A stretch of 64,000 bases of DNA. Origin: Chryseobacterium populi. Lineage in GTDB: Bacteria > Bacteroidota > Bacteroidia > Flavobacteriales > Weeksellaceae. The notes beneath the pieces were generated by a model, which was not told where the DNA came from, ran no database searches, and was given only the letters and a program-made list of their open reading frames with translations. Position numbers and translations under genes: made by a program. The stretch is from positions 1 through 64,000 of the forward strand of contig NZ_AKJY01000021.1 in the NCBI RefSeq assembly GCF_000282115.1, in the 5' to 3' direction. Shown here one piece after another: positions 1-8,204 of the stretch (position 1 is its first letter; every line of letters starts with the position of its first letter).

Positions 1-16
1 CTTTCTTTTTGAGCAT

Positions 17-50
17 AAAAAAAAGACTGTCTCACTTTTGAGACAGCCTC
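17..50 (-). terminator. Rho-independent terminator of serS
   Basis: On the minus strand a stem built on CTGTCTCA/TGAGACAG with a short loop is followed by a run of eight T. It lies 26 nt past the serS stop codon. Confidence 0.85.
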
Positions 51-75
51 TTTTATATCATTAAACTTATCATGC

Positions 76-1344
76 TTAGTTGATCAGATCAAATCTTGCA
101 TATTCAGCAATCTTTTTAGGAAGCTTTATCCCTTCTGCGGTCTGGTTGTTCTCAAGCAATGCAGCCATAATTCTCGGTAAAGCCATTGCAGAACCATTTA
201 AGGTATGTACCAGCTGAGATTTACCGTCTGTTTTATAACGGCATTTTAAACGGTTAGACTGGAATGTTTCGAAATTGGTAACAGAACTTACTTCCAGCCA
301 CATTTCCTGCGCAGCGCTCCATACTTCAAAATCATACGTCATTGCAGAAGCAAAACCGGTATCACCACCACAAAGCCTTAACACTCTGTATGGCAGTTCA
401 AGATCAGTTAAAATTTCTTTAATATGCTCTACCATTTCTTCCAGAACAGCATAGGAATTCTCAGGCTTTTCAAGTCTTACAATTTCCACTTTCTCAAACT
501 GGTGAAGACGGTTTAATCCTCTTACATGAGCCCCGTAGCTTCCCGCTTCTCTTCTGTAACACTGGGAAAAAGCCGTATTTTTAATCGGAAGGTCTTTTTC
601 TTCCAATAAAACATCACGGTATAAATTCGTTACCGGAACTTCTGCCGTAGGGATTAAATAAAGATTATCTTCATTAATGTAATACATCTGGCCTTCTTTA
701 TCCGGCAACTGACCTGTTCCGTATCCTGATGCTTCATTCACAACGTGAGGCGGATTTACTTCTGTATATCCTTTATCAACGTTTTTATCCAAAAAATACT
801 GAACCAAAGCTCTCTGCAACCTCGCTCCTTTTCCTAAATACACCGGAAAACCTGCCCCCGCAATTTTTACGCCTAATTCAAAATCGATAAGATTATACTT
901 TTTGGCAAGCTCCCAGTGCGGAATGGCTCCTTCACCAAGACCTTTCACATCATGAGATTGGTATACAATTTCATTATCATCTGCTGAAGCCCCGCTTTTC
1001 ACCAAATCATTCGGGATATTCGGAAGCTGATACAGGATATCCAGTAAAGTTTTTTCTTTAATTTCTAACTGAGATTTCAATTCTGAACTCGACTCTTTGT
1101 ACTGTGCTGTTTTAGATTTTGCGGATTCTGCTTCTTCTTTTTTTCCTTCTTTCATTAAAAGCCCGATTTCTTTGGAGATTTTATTGATTTCGGAAAGTTG
1201 AGAATCCAATTCAAACTGGATTTTTTTTCTTTCTTCATCGGTAGCAATAGCCTCGTCTACCAATTCAAGATTTTTGAATTGTCTTTTCTTAAGACCTTCT
1301 AAAACGCGTTCTTTGTTGTCGCGCAAAAAATTGACTTGTAACAT
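76..1344 (-). CDS. serS: Seryl-tRNA synthetase
   Basis: Charges tRNA-Ser with serine in the cytoplasm; class II aminoacyl-tRNA synthetase. The 422-aa length is normal for the family. Residues 1-110 form the long antiparallel coiled coil that grips the tRNA variable arm (charged, heptad-like, with many K/E/L). Motif 2 is seen at about 259-268 (FSQCYRREAG) and motif 3 at about 383-400 (GSAMALPRIMAALL), with the catalytic core between. The TAEVP serine-binding stretch lies near 233. It appears to be transcribed alone, with an exact TAnnTTTG box about 50 nt upstream of the ATG and a strong terminator behind it. Nothing is missing. Confidence 0.98.
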   Translation of the reverse strand: MLQVNFLRDNKERVLEGLKKRQFKNLELVDEAIATDEERKKIQFELDSQLSEINKISKEIGLLMKEGKKEEAESAKSKTAQYKESSSELKSQLEIKEKTLLDILYQLPNIPNDLVKSGASADDNEIVYQSHDVKGLGEGAIPHWELAKKYNLIDFELGVKIAGAGFPVYLGKGARLQRALVQYFLDKNVDKGYTEVNPPHVVNEASGYGTGQLPDKEGQMYYINEDNLYLIPTAEVPVTNLYRDVLLEEKDLPIKNTAFSQCYRREAGSYGAHVRGLNRLHQFEKVEIVRLEKPENSYAVLEEMVEHIKEILTDLELPYRVLRLCGGDTGFASAMTYDFEVWSAAQEMWLEVSSVTNFETFQSNRLKCRYKTDGKSQLVHTLNGSAMALPRIMAALLENNQTAEGIKLPKKIAEYARFDLIN

Positions 1345-1395
1345 TTTATTTAGATGTTAGTTATTAGAAATGTCAGCATCAAGCTAACAGTTTTG

Positions 1396-1403
1396 CAAAT
1401 TTA
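1396..1403 (-). promoter_or_regulatory. Promoter -7 box for serS
   Basis: Minus strand TAAATTTG, an exact match to the Bacteroidota TAnnTTTG element, in the 63-nt gap between the lipoprotein gene and serS. Predicted leader about 45-50 nt. Confidence 0.6.
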
Positions 1404-1407
1404 AAAA

Positions 1408-1911
1408 TTATTTTACGATCGTAACTACATTGGGAATATTTGGTTCTTTTACAAATACCTGAACATTATTGTAAAAGACCTTGGAAACCTCAAATGCCAC
1501 GGGCGACCAGTGGTACTGAATCTTCAATGTATCATTCGTTACCTCATTCGTCGTTTCATTTATCTTTTTGGTAAGCGCCAATGTTATTCTCGATTCATAG
1601 GTTCTGTCTTCAGGGCTGATCGAATCCAGGGTTACTCTTCTCGCTCCCGCAATGTATTCAATATAAAGTGTGGAGTCTGCTGTAGCTTTTAATGAAAAAC
1701 TTACCGGGGCTGTATCTGAAAGCCCGTTAATGTCATTCATTGTAATATTAGTGTAAGAGCCTTCTTTCTTACTGTTCAGTAAATCCTGTCCGGCACTGTT
1801 TTTCATGTACAGATTAAATATCTGATCTATTTTTTGTATAGAATCGTCGTCATTTCTACAGCTTAGAAATGCAAAACAGATTACCAGTGATCCCCAAAAA
1901 ATATTTTTCAT
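1408..1911 (-). CDS. Hypothetical surface-type lipoprotein
   Basis: 167 aa, not assigned to a family. Residues 1-17 are a lipoprotein signal peptide ending in LSC with Cys18 as the lipidation site. The following RNDDDS is acidic, as in the export signal that sends Bacteroidota lipoproteins to the cell surface. The rest is beta-rich with many Thr/Ser and no obvious catalytic motif, so a small beta-sandwich is plausible (inference). It has its own -7 box almost touching the ATG, so the mRNA may be nearly leaderless. It sits between a flippase gene and serS on the same strand, but nothing functional links it to either. Confidence 0.8.
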   Translation of the reverse strand: MKNIFWGSLVICFAFLSCRNDDDSIQKIDQIFNLYMKNSAGQDLLNSKKEGSYTNITMNDINGLSDTAPVSFSLKATADSTLYIEYIAGARRVTLDSISPEDRTYESRITLALTKKINETTNEVTNDTLKIQYHWSPVAFEVSKVFYNNVQVFVKEPNIPNVVTIVK

Positions 1912-1915
1912 ACAA

Positions 1916-1923
1916 CAAATATA
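1916..1923 (-). promoter_or_regulatory. Promoter -7 box, near-leaderless lipoprotein mRNA
   Basis: Minus strand TATATTTG ends only 4 nt before the ATG of the lipoprotein gene, so transcription should begin at or next to the start codon. Confidence 0.5.
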
Positions 1924-1933
1924 GTATTTATCC

Positions 1934-3178
1934 TTAAGAAAGTTTTTTTAAATATAAAAAGAAAAAGAAAAGATAAGCAATCCCTGAAATCAGGATCGTA
2001 AAGCTCATTGCAATTCCCATTCCGATAACACCATACATTGGAATGAGAATGTAAGCCATTACTGATAAAAGGATAAGAGATCCAAGGCTGATCCAGGTAT
2101 TGATCTCTATTTTCCCTACGGCAGGCAAAAGATTTCCGTACAGGTTCCGGGTAAGCATCCCCAGGTTAAAACCGGTCAGTAAAATCATGAATAAAGTGGT
2201 ATTATCCATATAGGTTTCTCCAAAAAAGAATTGCAGAATATAGCTTTTAAAAAGGTAAAAGAATATAAAAATCCCGGCACAGACCGGCAGGAATATCTTG
2301 TGAAAATTAATAAGATAAGACGTTAAAAAACTTTTATTCTGATAGTTTTTTGAAAGAACCGGGAAGTCACTCTGCATAAAGCTTATCGCTAAAAATGTAA
2401 TATTGGAAGGGATCAGGATTGCCACTCTGTAATTGGCCACCATACTTTCGTTGGAAAAGAATCCCAGCAACAAAATATCTAAAGAAAATAAGGTGTCTGA
2501 AATCAGTGAGGTAGCAGCCGTAAACATTCCGTAACTCCAGTATTCTTTGTATTGCCCCGGAATGAATTTTGAAAATGAATACATATCCTTCTTTAGCCAG
2601 AATAATGACAGATAAGGGGTAATTGCAATTGCAATCAGATAGCCATAAACTTTAAAAAAATAAGTGAGGATCAGAATCAGCAGCAGCCCACCGATATTGG
2701 TGACATTACTTATTCGCGCAAAAGTCTGGTTTTTTGCCGTAATCCTGTAAAACGACTGGATATGATTGACAAAATAAAAACCACCCAATCTGATGGTACA
2801 GAACACAAATATTAAAAAAATATCTTCATATTTGTTCAGATAGAATAAAGATATGGTTAAAAAGACAATCAGCAGTATCATTTCAAAGAAGATACCTTTG
2901 AAAAAAAAATAAGAGGAAAGCTTCTGTTTTTCATCTTCACCGGAAGCTATTGATCCGTACCGCATTAAACTCTGGCTGCTTCCGAAGCCTGTAAAGGGTA
3001 AAAAAATAGCAACCACAGAAAGGGCAATACTTAAAATCCCGAATTCCTTTTCTGGCAACAATCTTATGATCAGCAAAGAACCCGCAAAACCGCATATTTT
3101 AGCAATAAGAAAAGACAGGAAAACATAATGCCCGCTATTATTAAAAAAATTTCTTAAAAAATCTTTGAGACTTTTCAT
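1934..3178 (-). CDS. Polysaccharide flippase (MOP/MATE-like superfamily)
   Basis: 414-aa integral inner-membrane protein with about 12 hydrophobic segments, few charges in the membrane parts and Lys/Arg-rich loops. This is typical of Wzx-type oligosaccharide flippases that move undecaprenol-linked sugars across the membrane. The pattern near the N-terminus (FLIAKICGFAGSLLIIRLLP) is the family's first helix. The ATG overlaps the end of the glycosyltransferase gene by 4 nt, so the two are translationally coupled. With the upstream 162-aa gene they form a three-gene operon. Substrate unknown. The call to superfamily is firm; the exact role in capsule, O-antigen or exopolysaccharide is inference. 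Confidence 0.85.
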   Translation of the reverse strand: MKSLKDFLRNFFNNSGHYVFLSFLIAKICGFAGSLLIIRLLPEKEFGILSIALSVVAIFLPFTGFGSSQSLMRYGSIASGEDEKQKLSSYFFFKGIFFEMILLIVFLTISLFYLNKYEDIFLIFVFCTIRLGGFYFVNHIQSFYRITAKNQTFARISNVTNIGGLLLILILTYFFKVYGYLIAIAITPYLSLFWLKKDMYSFSKFIPGQYKEYWSYGMFTAATSLISDTLFSLDILLLGFFSNESMVANYRVAILIPSNITFLAISFMQSDFPVLSKNYQNKSFLTSYLINFHKIFLPVCAGIFIFFYLFKSYILQFFFGETYMDNTTLFMILLTGFNLGMLTRNLYGNLLPAVGKIEINTWISLGSLILLSVMAYILIPMYGVIGMGIAMSFTILISGIAYLFFFFLYLKKLS

Positions 3179-4311
3179 GATACAGGAGTTTTAACAATCT
3201 GATGATAAATATCCGTAAACTGCCTGGCGATTGCTTCTCTGGAATATCCAGTCACAGCAAATTCCCTGATCTCTGCTTCTTCTTTGAAAGAATATCTGTC
3301 TTTACAAATTTTTTCCAGGGTATTGTACAGCTCATCTGTATTATTTTTCTCAATCCCTACTCCCAAACCGTCGATTATAAATTCTGCTGCACCACCTACT
3401 TTCGTTGAAATAACAGGTTTTCCGCAGGCATAGGATTCAAGGATCACGCATCCCTGGGTTTCATTTTCACTGAACAGGATAAAATAATCTGAATTCTGCA
3501 TTTTTTCAGCAACTTCCTGATAACTTATCATTCCAAAGACTTTAATATAGTCTTCGGCACCTATGTCATTAATCAGGCTGATCAGAGATTCCGTATCACC
3601 GTCTCCTCCGATTTCCAGGCTTACCCGATATCCGTTTTCATGCAGGACATGAACTGCTTTAATAATATCTTTCGGCCTTTTGCGTGGAATCAGGCTGGAT
3701 ACATGCAGAAAATGAACCAATCCCTGATTTTGAACTTTAGGTTTAATCGTAAAAATTTCCGTATCCACAACATTGGAGATAACCTTCATCGGAGTTGTGA
3801 TTCCCAGTAATTTCAGGCTTTCTTTCAAGTTGTTGCTTACCGGGAAAATATAGCCAGCATTTCCGGCAATATACCTGGCTATTCTTTTAATACTGGAGGA
3901 TGTCGTATGCAAATTCTCTTCCTGAAAAGCCGTCCAGTGTTCGGTAACGACAAATGGGATCCCTAATTTCTTTTTGAGATAAACCGCAAAAAGCATATTG
4001 TTGTGAAGAACATTGGCATGCACCAGATCCGGCCTTTTCATTCTTGAAAACCCAAGGCTATAGGCTTTCATTCTCGTTAAAAAATTAAGTGCCGGATTTT
4101 TAGAATTCTTATAATAGATAATCAACGTTCTTATCCCGTTGATCACCTGATCGTCAAAAACAAATTTCTCTTTTTGGTTAAAATCCCCTATAGCATGTAA
4201 AATTTCCACATCGTGTAGCAACGATACCGCTTCTGCATGACGTTGTACAAAATTGCCGTTGGTAGGTTCCAGCTTATTGGGAAACCAGGAGGAAATAAAG
4301 AGAACTTTCAA
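3175..4311 (-). CDS. Glycosyltransferase family 4
   Basis: 378-aa GT-B fold retaining glycosyltransferase, probably adding a nucleotide-activated sugar to a lipid-linked glycan at the inner face of the membrane. The N-terminal Rossmann half starts MKVLFISSWFPNK and carries the GNFVQRHAEAV loop. The C-terminal half has HVSSLIPRKRP followed by the nucleotide-binding E-x7-E motif at Glu284-Glu292 and the GKPVISTKVGG loop. Length is normal. It overlaps the flippase start by 4 nt and lies 6 nt behind the 162-aa gene. Donor and acceptor cannot be told from sequence. Confidence 0.93.
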   Translation of the reverse strand: MKVLFISSWFPNKLEPTNGNFVQRHAEAVSLLHDVEILHAIGDFNQKEKFVFDDQVINGIRTLIIYYKNSKNPALNFLTRMKAYSLGFSRMKRPDLVHANVLHNNMLFAVYLKKKLGIPFVVTEHWTAFQEENLHTTSSSIKRIARYIAGNAGYIFPVSNNLKESLKLLGITTPMKVISNVVDTEIFTIKPKVQNQGLVHFLHVSSLIPRKRPKDIIKAVHVLHENGYRVSLEIGGDGDTESLISLINDIGAEDYIKVFGMISYQEVAEKMQNSDYFILFSENETQGCVILESYACGKPVISTKVGGAAEFIIDGLGVGIEKNNTDELYNTLEKICKDRYSFKEEAEIREFAVTGYSREAIARQFTDIYHQIVKTPVS

Positions 4312-4317
4312 CAGAAA

Positions 4318-4806
4318 TTATATTATGGAAGCAGCCCAGCTTTTACCAAACGGTAACAGGAAATGGCTTAAAAAATCGAGATAAGTATTCTTTGAAAAAT
4401 CAAAAACTTCAATCTCTTTTGATAATTCACCGCTTCTGATCTTTGTTTTAAAATCAAGAAGCTTTAAAGTTTTTACTTCTCCGTTTTCCACAAAGCTTGC
4501 TTTCATCCTGTCAAATAATCCAAGCTGATATTCCTGATCAATTGCTCTCATAATTTGTCCCAAAGCATCAATACTGCATCCTGAAGCCATTTCTTTCTCT
4601 TCATCCACACACACCACAATAAACTGATTTTTCTCAATCTTAAAAGATGATGAAAGCGGTTTCCCGTGTGCTGCCCAGCCTGCTAAAAAATCAAATAACT
4701 TTTCAGTGATCACTTTTGCCTCTTTTGTTGTAAAGGGTCTTGATGCGGGATATATAATAACTCTGTAGTCGTTGGTTTCTACTATATTGGATTCTTCAAT
4801 CTTCAT
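4318..4806 (-). CDS. Conserved Bacteroidota protein (often mislabelled ABC transporter ATPase)
   Basis: 162-aa soluble protein. The block RVIIYPASRPFTTKEA, the Trp-rich FLAGWAAHGKPL, the strand QFIVVCVDEE and the ASGCSIDALGQIM stretch recall a conserved Bacteroidota family that databases often label ABC transporter ATPase (recalled, not searched). No Walker A, Walker B or ABC signature is present, so that label would be wrong here. The GCSID cysteine at about residue 82 and the paired histidine/aspartates could form a site, but no function is assigned. It is the first gene of the operon with the GT4 and flippase genes (6-nt gap). Confidence 0.75.
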   Translation of the reverse strand: MKIEESNIVETNDYRVIIYPASRPFTTKEAKVITEKLFDFLAGWAAHGKPLSSSFKIEKNQFIVVCVDEEKEMASGCSIDALGQIMRAIDQEYQLGLFDRMKASFVENGEVKTLKLLDFKTKIRSGELSKEIEVFDFSKNTYLDFLSHFLLPFGKSWAASII

Positions 4807-4865
4807 TGTTGTAAATTTAAAGTATAAAATTAAGAATTATAATTGACTTTATCTTCCGGTAAATA

Positions 4866-4895
4866 ACAAAAACCCAGGAACGTATCCTGAGTTTT
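4866..4895 (-). terminator. Terminator of the CCG-domain Fe-S gene
   Basis: CAGGA/TCCTG stem with a five-base loop, extended by A/T pairs and followed on the minus strand by a T run, 27 nt after the stop of the upstream gene. Confidence 0.75.
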
Positions 4896-4922
4896 CATTG
4901 ATATTTTTTAAACATATTTGAT

Positions 4923-5708
4923 TTATAAATCTTCTGCTTCAGCAAGAAGCTCTACAATATCTTTTACGGCAACTTCTGCATTTTTATTAAAGTGCTTCAC
5001 ACCGTCTGTCATCATGGTGTTGCAGAACGGGCAGCCTGTAGCAATCACTTTAGGCTCAAAAGACAAGGCTTCTTCCGTTCTTTCGATATTGATGTCTTTA
5101 TTTCCTTTTTCAGGCTCCTTAAACATCTGTGCACCTCCGGCTCCGCAGCATAAACCATTGGTTTTGCAACGCTTCATTTCTACAAGCTCGGCATCCAGCT
5201 TTTCAAGTAACATTCTCGGTGCTTCATACTCGTTGTTGGCACGTCCTAGATAACACGGATCGTGGAAGGTTATTTTTTTACCTTTGAAAGCTCCACCTTC
5301 AATTTTCAGTCTTCCCTCTTCCATTAATTTTTTAAGGAACTGTGTATGATGCACCACTTCAAAATGCCCACCGAGACTCGGATATTCATTTTTAAGGGTA
5401 TTAAAACAGTGCGGACAGGCTGTTACGATTTTTTTCACTTCATAAGCATTCAGAACCTCAATATTCGTTAATGCCATCATCTGGAAAACAAACTCATTCC
5501 CTGCACGTTTCGCCGGATCACCGGTACAGCTTTCTTCCTGTCCTAGAACAGCGAACTCAACCCCTATTTTATTGAGTATTTTGCAAAATGCTTTCGTAAT
5601 TTTTTTGGCGCGGTCATCGAAACTTCCCGCACATCCAACCCAAAACAAAACTTCGGGTGCTTTTCCCTCGGCAGCATATTCTGCCATTGTTTTTATATTG
5701 AAATCCAT
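4923..5708 (-). CDS. (Fe-S)-binding oxidoreductase subunit with two CCG domains
   Basis: 261-aa soluble protein of the heterodisulfide-reductase subunit B / LutA / GlpC-like group. The two cysteine-rich CCG domains are visible: CAGSFDD and CPHCFNT in the first, then CCGAGGAQMF and CPFCNTM in the second. These bind a noncubane or [4Fe-4S] centre. The neighbouring 443-aa gene encodes a membrane dicluster ferredoxin protein, so the two probably form one membrane-bound electron-transfer complex passing electrons to or from quinone (inference). A -7 box sits just upstream of its own ATG although the neighbour is only 79 nt away. The physiological substrate is unknown; lactate or glycolate oxidation is not supported because no FAD dehydrogenase gene is adjacent. 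Confidence 0.88.
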   Translation of the reverse strand: MDFNIKTMAEYAAEGKAPEVLFWVGCAGSFDDRAKKITKAFCKILNKIGVEFAVLGQEESCTGDPAKRAGNEFVFQMMALTNIEVLNAYEVKKIVTACPHCFNTLKNEYPSLGGHFEVVHHTQFLKKLMEEGRLKIEGGAFKGKKITFHDPCYLGRANNEYEAPRMLLEKLDAELVEMKRCKTNGLCCGAGGAQMFKEPEKGNKDINIERTEEALSFEPKVIATGCPFCNTMMTDGVKHFNKNAEVAVKDIVELLAEAEDL

Positions 5709-5713
5709 TTTTT

Positions 5714-5721
5714 CAAATTTA
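5714..5721 (-). promoter_or_regulatory. Internal promoter -7 box before the CCG-domain gene
   Basis: Minus strand TAAATTTG, exact match, ending 5 nt before the ATG. It would give an almost leaderless transcript independent of the upstream operon promoter. Confidence 0.5.
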
Positions 5722-5787
5722 CTAATGTTCCAATGTATCAGCTTATCAATAATTGCTACATTGTTGCATTATTTTTACATTGTTACA

Positions 5788-7119
5788 TTAATTTTCGTTG
5801 GCCCAGTTCAGGCGGTCTGCCTGATTATACTGCCAAGGTGCAGCATTGTTTTCCACATTCGTCATCATCAGGTTTAATTCCTGCGGAGCAGCAGACTGTT
5901 CCATAACCAGGAATCTCCTCATCTCAAAAATGATGGAAAGCGGATCTAATAATACCGGGCAGGCTTCTGTACAGGCATTACATGTAGTGCAAGCCCAAAG
6001 CTCTTCTTTGGTGATATAATCGTTCAGTAATTTTTTACCATCATCCACAAATTTTCCATTTTTGTCGATGTTTCTCCCTACTTCTTCCAGACGGTCTCTG
6101 GTTTTCATCAGTATTAATCTTGGTGAAAGCTTTTTCCCTGTGATATTGGCGGGACATACGGATGTACATCTTCCGCATTCGGTACATGAATAAGCATTCA
6201 GCAACTGAACCTGATTCAGGTCAAAAACATCTTCTGCTCCAAACTTTGAAGGAACTTCTGCAACATCTCCTTCAGCCGGAGCTGCGTAAGGATCTGCATT
6301 CGGATCCATCATCAGCTTAATTTCTTTGGTAACGGATTCCAGGTTGTTGAATTTTCCTTTTTTCTCAAGGTTGGCAAACCAGGTGCTTGGGAAAGCCAGG
6401 ATAATATGTAAATGTTTTGAATAATAAAGATAATTCATGAAGAAAAGGATTCCTACAAAGTGGAACCACCAGGCCGCTTTTTCTGTGAAGAATAAGAAGC
6501 TGTCTCCAAAATTATTGAATATCGGAGCTAAAAATATTGAGCTGATCGGGAAACTTCCGTGTTCAGGAAGCAGTCCTCTTTGCTGAAGAATCCAGTCTGC
6601 CGTATTCATTTTAAAGAAAGCCATCATTAAGGCAAATTCAATAATAAGAATCCAGTTGGCATCATGTTTCGGCCACCCGAAAAGCTCCTTCATTGTCAAC
6701 CTTTTAACTCCATAAAAGTTTCTCCGGATAAAGAATACCACCACTCCGATCACTACCAGAAGGGCTAAAATTTCCAAAGTAGCGGTAAAGAAGTTATAAA
6801 AACCATGTCCGAAAATAGAAGCTAAAAAACGGTGGGTCCCGAATATTCCGTCAACAACGATTTCAACAAGTTCAATATTAATAATCACAAATCCTACGTA
6901 TACAAAAAGGTGCAGAATACCTGCGACAGGACGTGTTACCATTTTGCTCTGCCCCATAGCCACCCGTGCCATGGTTTCCCAGCGTTCTGATTTGTTATTG
7001 CTACGGTTAATCTCTCTTCCTAATCTGATGTTTCTATATATCTTTTGCAGGCTCTTTGCAAACAATCCAAATCCGGCAACTAATAAAATCAGAAAAATAA
7101 TATTATCGATATATTGCAT
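5788..7119 (-). CDS. Membrane-anchored 4Fe-4S dicluster oxidoreductase
   Basis: 443 aa. The N-terminal 230 residues hold about five transmembrane helices resembling the cytochrome b-type gamma subunit of nitrate/heterodisulfide reductases (first helix NIIFLILLVAGFGLFAKSL). The C-terminal part is a two-cluster ferredoxin domain with CTECGRCTSVCP near residue 310 and CTTCNACTEACP near 376, eight cysteines in all. This is the HdrE/HdrD-like fusion common in Bacteroidota. It starts 8 nt after the mce gene stop, so both share the promoter upstream of mce. It probably shuttles electrons between a soluble donor and menaquinone together with the next gene (inference). Confidence 0.9.
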   Translation of the reverse strand: MQYIDNIIFLILLVAGFGLFAKSLQKIYRNIRLGREINRSNNKSERWETMARVAMGQSKMVTRPVAGILHLFVYVGFVIINIELVEIVVDGIFGTHRFLASIFGHGFYNFFTATLEILALLVVIGVVVFFIRRNFYGVKRLTMKELFGWPKHDANWILIIEFALMMAFFKMNTADWILQQRGLLPEHGSFPISSIFLAPIFNNFGDSFLFFTEKAAWWFHFVGILFFMNYLYYSKHLHIILAFPSTWFANLEKKGKFNNLESVTKEIKLMMDPNADPYAAPAEGDVAEVPSKFGAEDVFDLNQVQLLNAYSCTECGRCTSVCPANITGKKLSPRLILMKTRDRLEEVGRNIDKNGKFVDDGKKLLNDYITKEELWACTTCNACTEACPVLLDPLSIIFEMRRFLVMEQSAAPQELNLMMTNVENNAAPWQYNQADRLNWANEN

Positions 7120-7127
7120 AAGGTGTA

Positions 7128-8078
7128 TTAGTCTTTATTGTTTTTACCAAAAACGGAGAAGTTGATATATCTTTTCGGATTGGCTTTCATATCTTCAATC
7201 AAAGAATTCAAATTCGTGGATGCAGAATTCAGATTGTTATAAAGCTGCTCATCCTTCATCAGTTTTCCTAAACTTCCCTGCCCGTTATTAATTCCTACAA
7301 CAACCTCATTAAGCTTTCCTACGGTAGCATCCAGATTGGCAATCGTGGCATTCAATCGTTTTGTATCAATGCTTTCTGCAAGATTTCCATATTTATCTAA
7401 GGTAACTTTACCGCTCTGCATGGTAAGGCTTGCGTCATCCAGCACTTTCTGTAATTTAGGATCATTATGCCCTACTAAAGTATTTACGCTTCCTGCTGTC
7501 GTTTGCAATGCTCCAACAGTTTTATTAAGATTGGCAAGCAATGCCCTGATCTCTTCTCTGTTTTGCGCATTCACTACCTGGTTTGCATTGGCCATCAAAG
7601 AATCTACTCTGTATAAAACACTTTGCAGCTGATCTTTAACAGGACCTACCTGAGAAGAAAGACTCCCCAATGTACCCAATTTGAAAGCCCCCTGTAAGGT
7701 GTCGCCATCTTTTGCAGTAGGCCCCCCATACATAAGATTCACTCTCATCTCTTTACCGGACATCAATCCCGGTTCAAAAATCTCAAGGGTAGAATTTTTT
7801 GAGAATTCAAAATTATCATCAACAGTAATTTTTACAATAAAATTGATTTTTCCCTTTTTCGTTGTCTGAGGAATGATTTTGTCAACCTGCCCCACTTTCA
7901 ACCCGTTAATAGAAACAGGTGAAGACTGCGCCAGACCTTCAACATTATCGTATTTTGCGTAAAATATATTATCGGTAGTAAAAAGACTTCTGCCTTTCAT
8001 GAATTGAAATAACAGCACAAACCCTACAATGGCTAAAAGTGCGATTACACCAGCTTTTAATTCTTTACTGAACTTCAC
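7128..8078 (-). CDS. MCE-family lipid transport protein (MlaD-like)
   Basis: 316 aa. One N-terminal membrane anchor (about residues 9-25) is followed by a single MCE domain at about 35-115, with the typical YAKYDNVEGLAQSSPVSING start and GLKVGQV turn. A long C-terminal helical region rich in Ala/Asn/Leu follows, expected to form the tube or needle of the hexamer in the periplasm. MCE proteins bind phospholipids and partner with an MlaE permease and MlaF ATPase; those genes are in this window but 17 kb away (25140-26707). Here it leads an operon with two Fe-S genes. It has an exact -7 box 22 nt upstream. Family call firm, partnership inferred. Confidence 0.92.
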   Translation of the reverse strand: MKFSKELKAGVIALLAIVGFVLLFQFMKGRSLFTTDNIFYAKYDNVEGLAQSSPVSINGLKVGQVDKIIPQTTKKGKINFIVKITVDDNFEFSKNSTLEIFEPGLMSGKEMRVNLMYGGPTAKDGDTLQGAFKLGTLGSLSSQVGPVKDQLQSVLYRVDSLMANANQVVNAQNREEIRALLANLNKTVGALQTTAGSVNTLVGHNDPKLQKVLDDASLTMQSGKVTLDKYGNLAESIDTKRLNATIANLDATVGKLNEVVVGINNGQGSLGKLMKDEQLYNNLNSASTNLNSLIEDMKANPKRYINFSVFGKNNKD

Positions 8079-8100
8079 TTGCTAAATTTTTTCTAATGAG

Positions 8101-8108
8101 CAAATATA
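8101..8108 (-). promoter_or_regulatory. Promoter -7 box of the mce/Fe-S operon
   Basis: Minus strand TATATTTG, exact match, giving a leader of about 20 nt before the mce ATG. Confidence 0.65.
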
Positions 8109-8156
8109 ATACATTTTAAATTAATCTTTTTCTTTATTGCTCTGTGTTAAATACAA

Positions 8157-8184
8157 AAAAAGCGGCAAAATTTTTGCCGCTTTT
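8157..8184 (-). terminator. Bidirectional terminator after the PpiD-like gene
   Basis: Near-perfect stem AGCGGCAAAA/TTTTGCCGCT flanked by A and T runs on both sides, 20 nt beyond the stop of the foldase gene. Confidence 0.88.
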
Positions 8185-8204
8185 ATATGAATAAATATGA
8201 TTTT

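Noticed and set aside
4918..5253. Plus-strand open frame opposite the CCG-domain gene
   Set aside because: Antisense to clear cysteine motifs of the Fe-S protein; no promoter box and no protein-like composition.
4923..7119. Lactate or glycolate dehydrogenase complex (LutAB/GlcF-like)
   Set aside because: The Fe-S domains are of that general type, but no FAD-linked dehydrogenase or LutC gene is near and the membrane domain fits the Bacteroidota HdrDE-like proteins.
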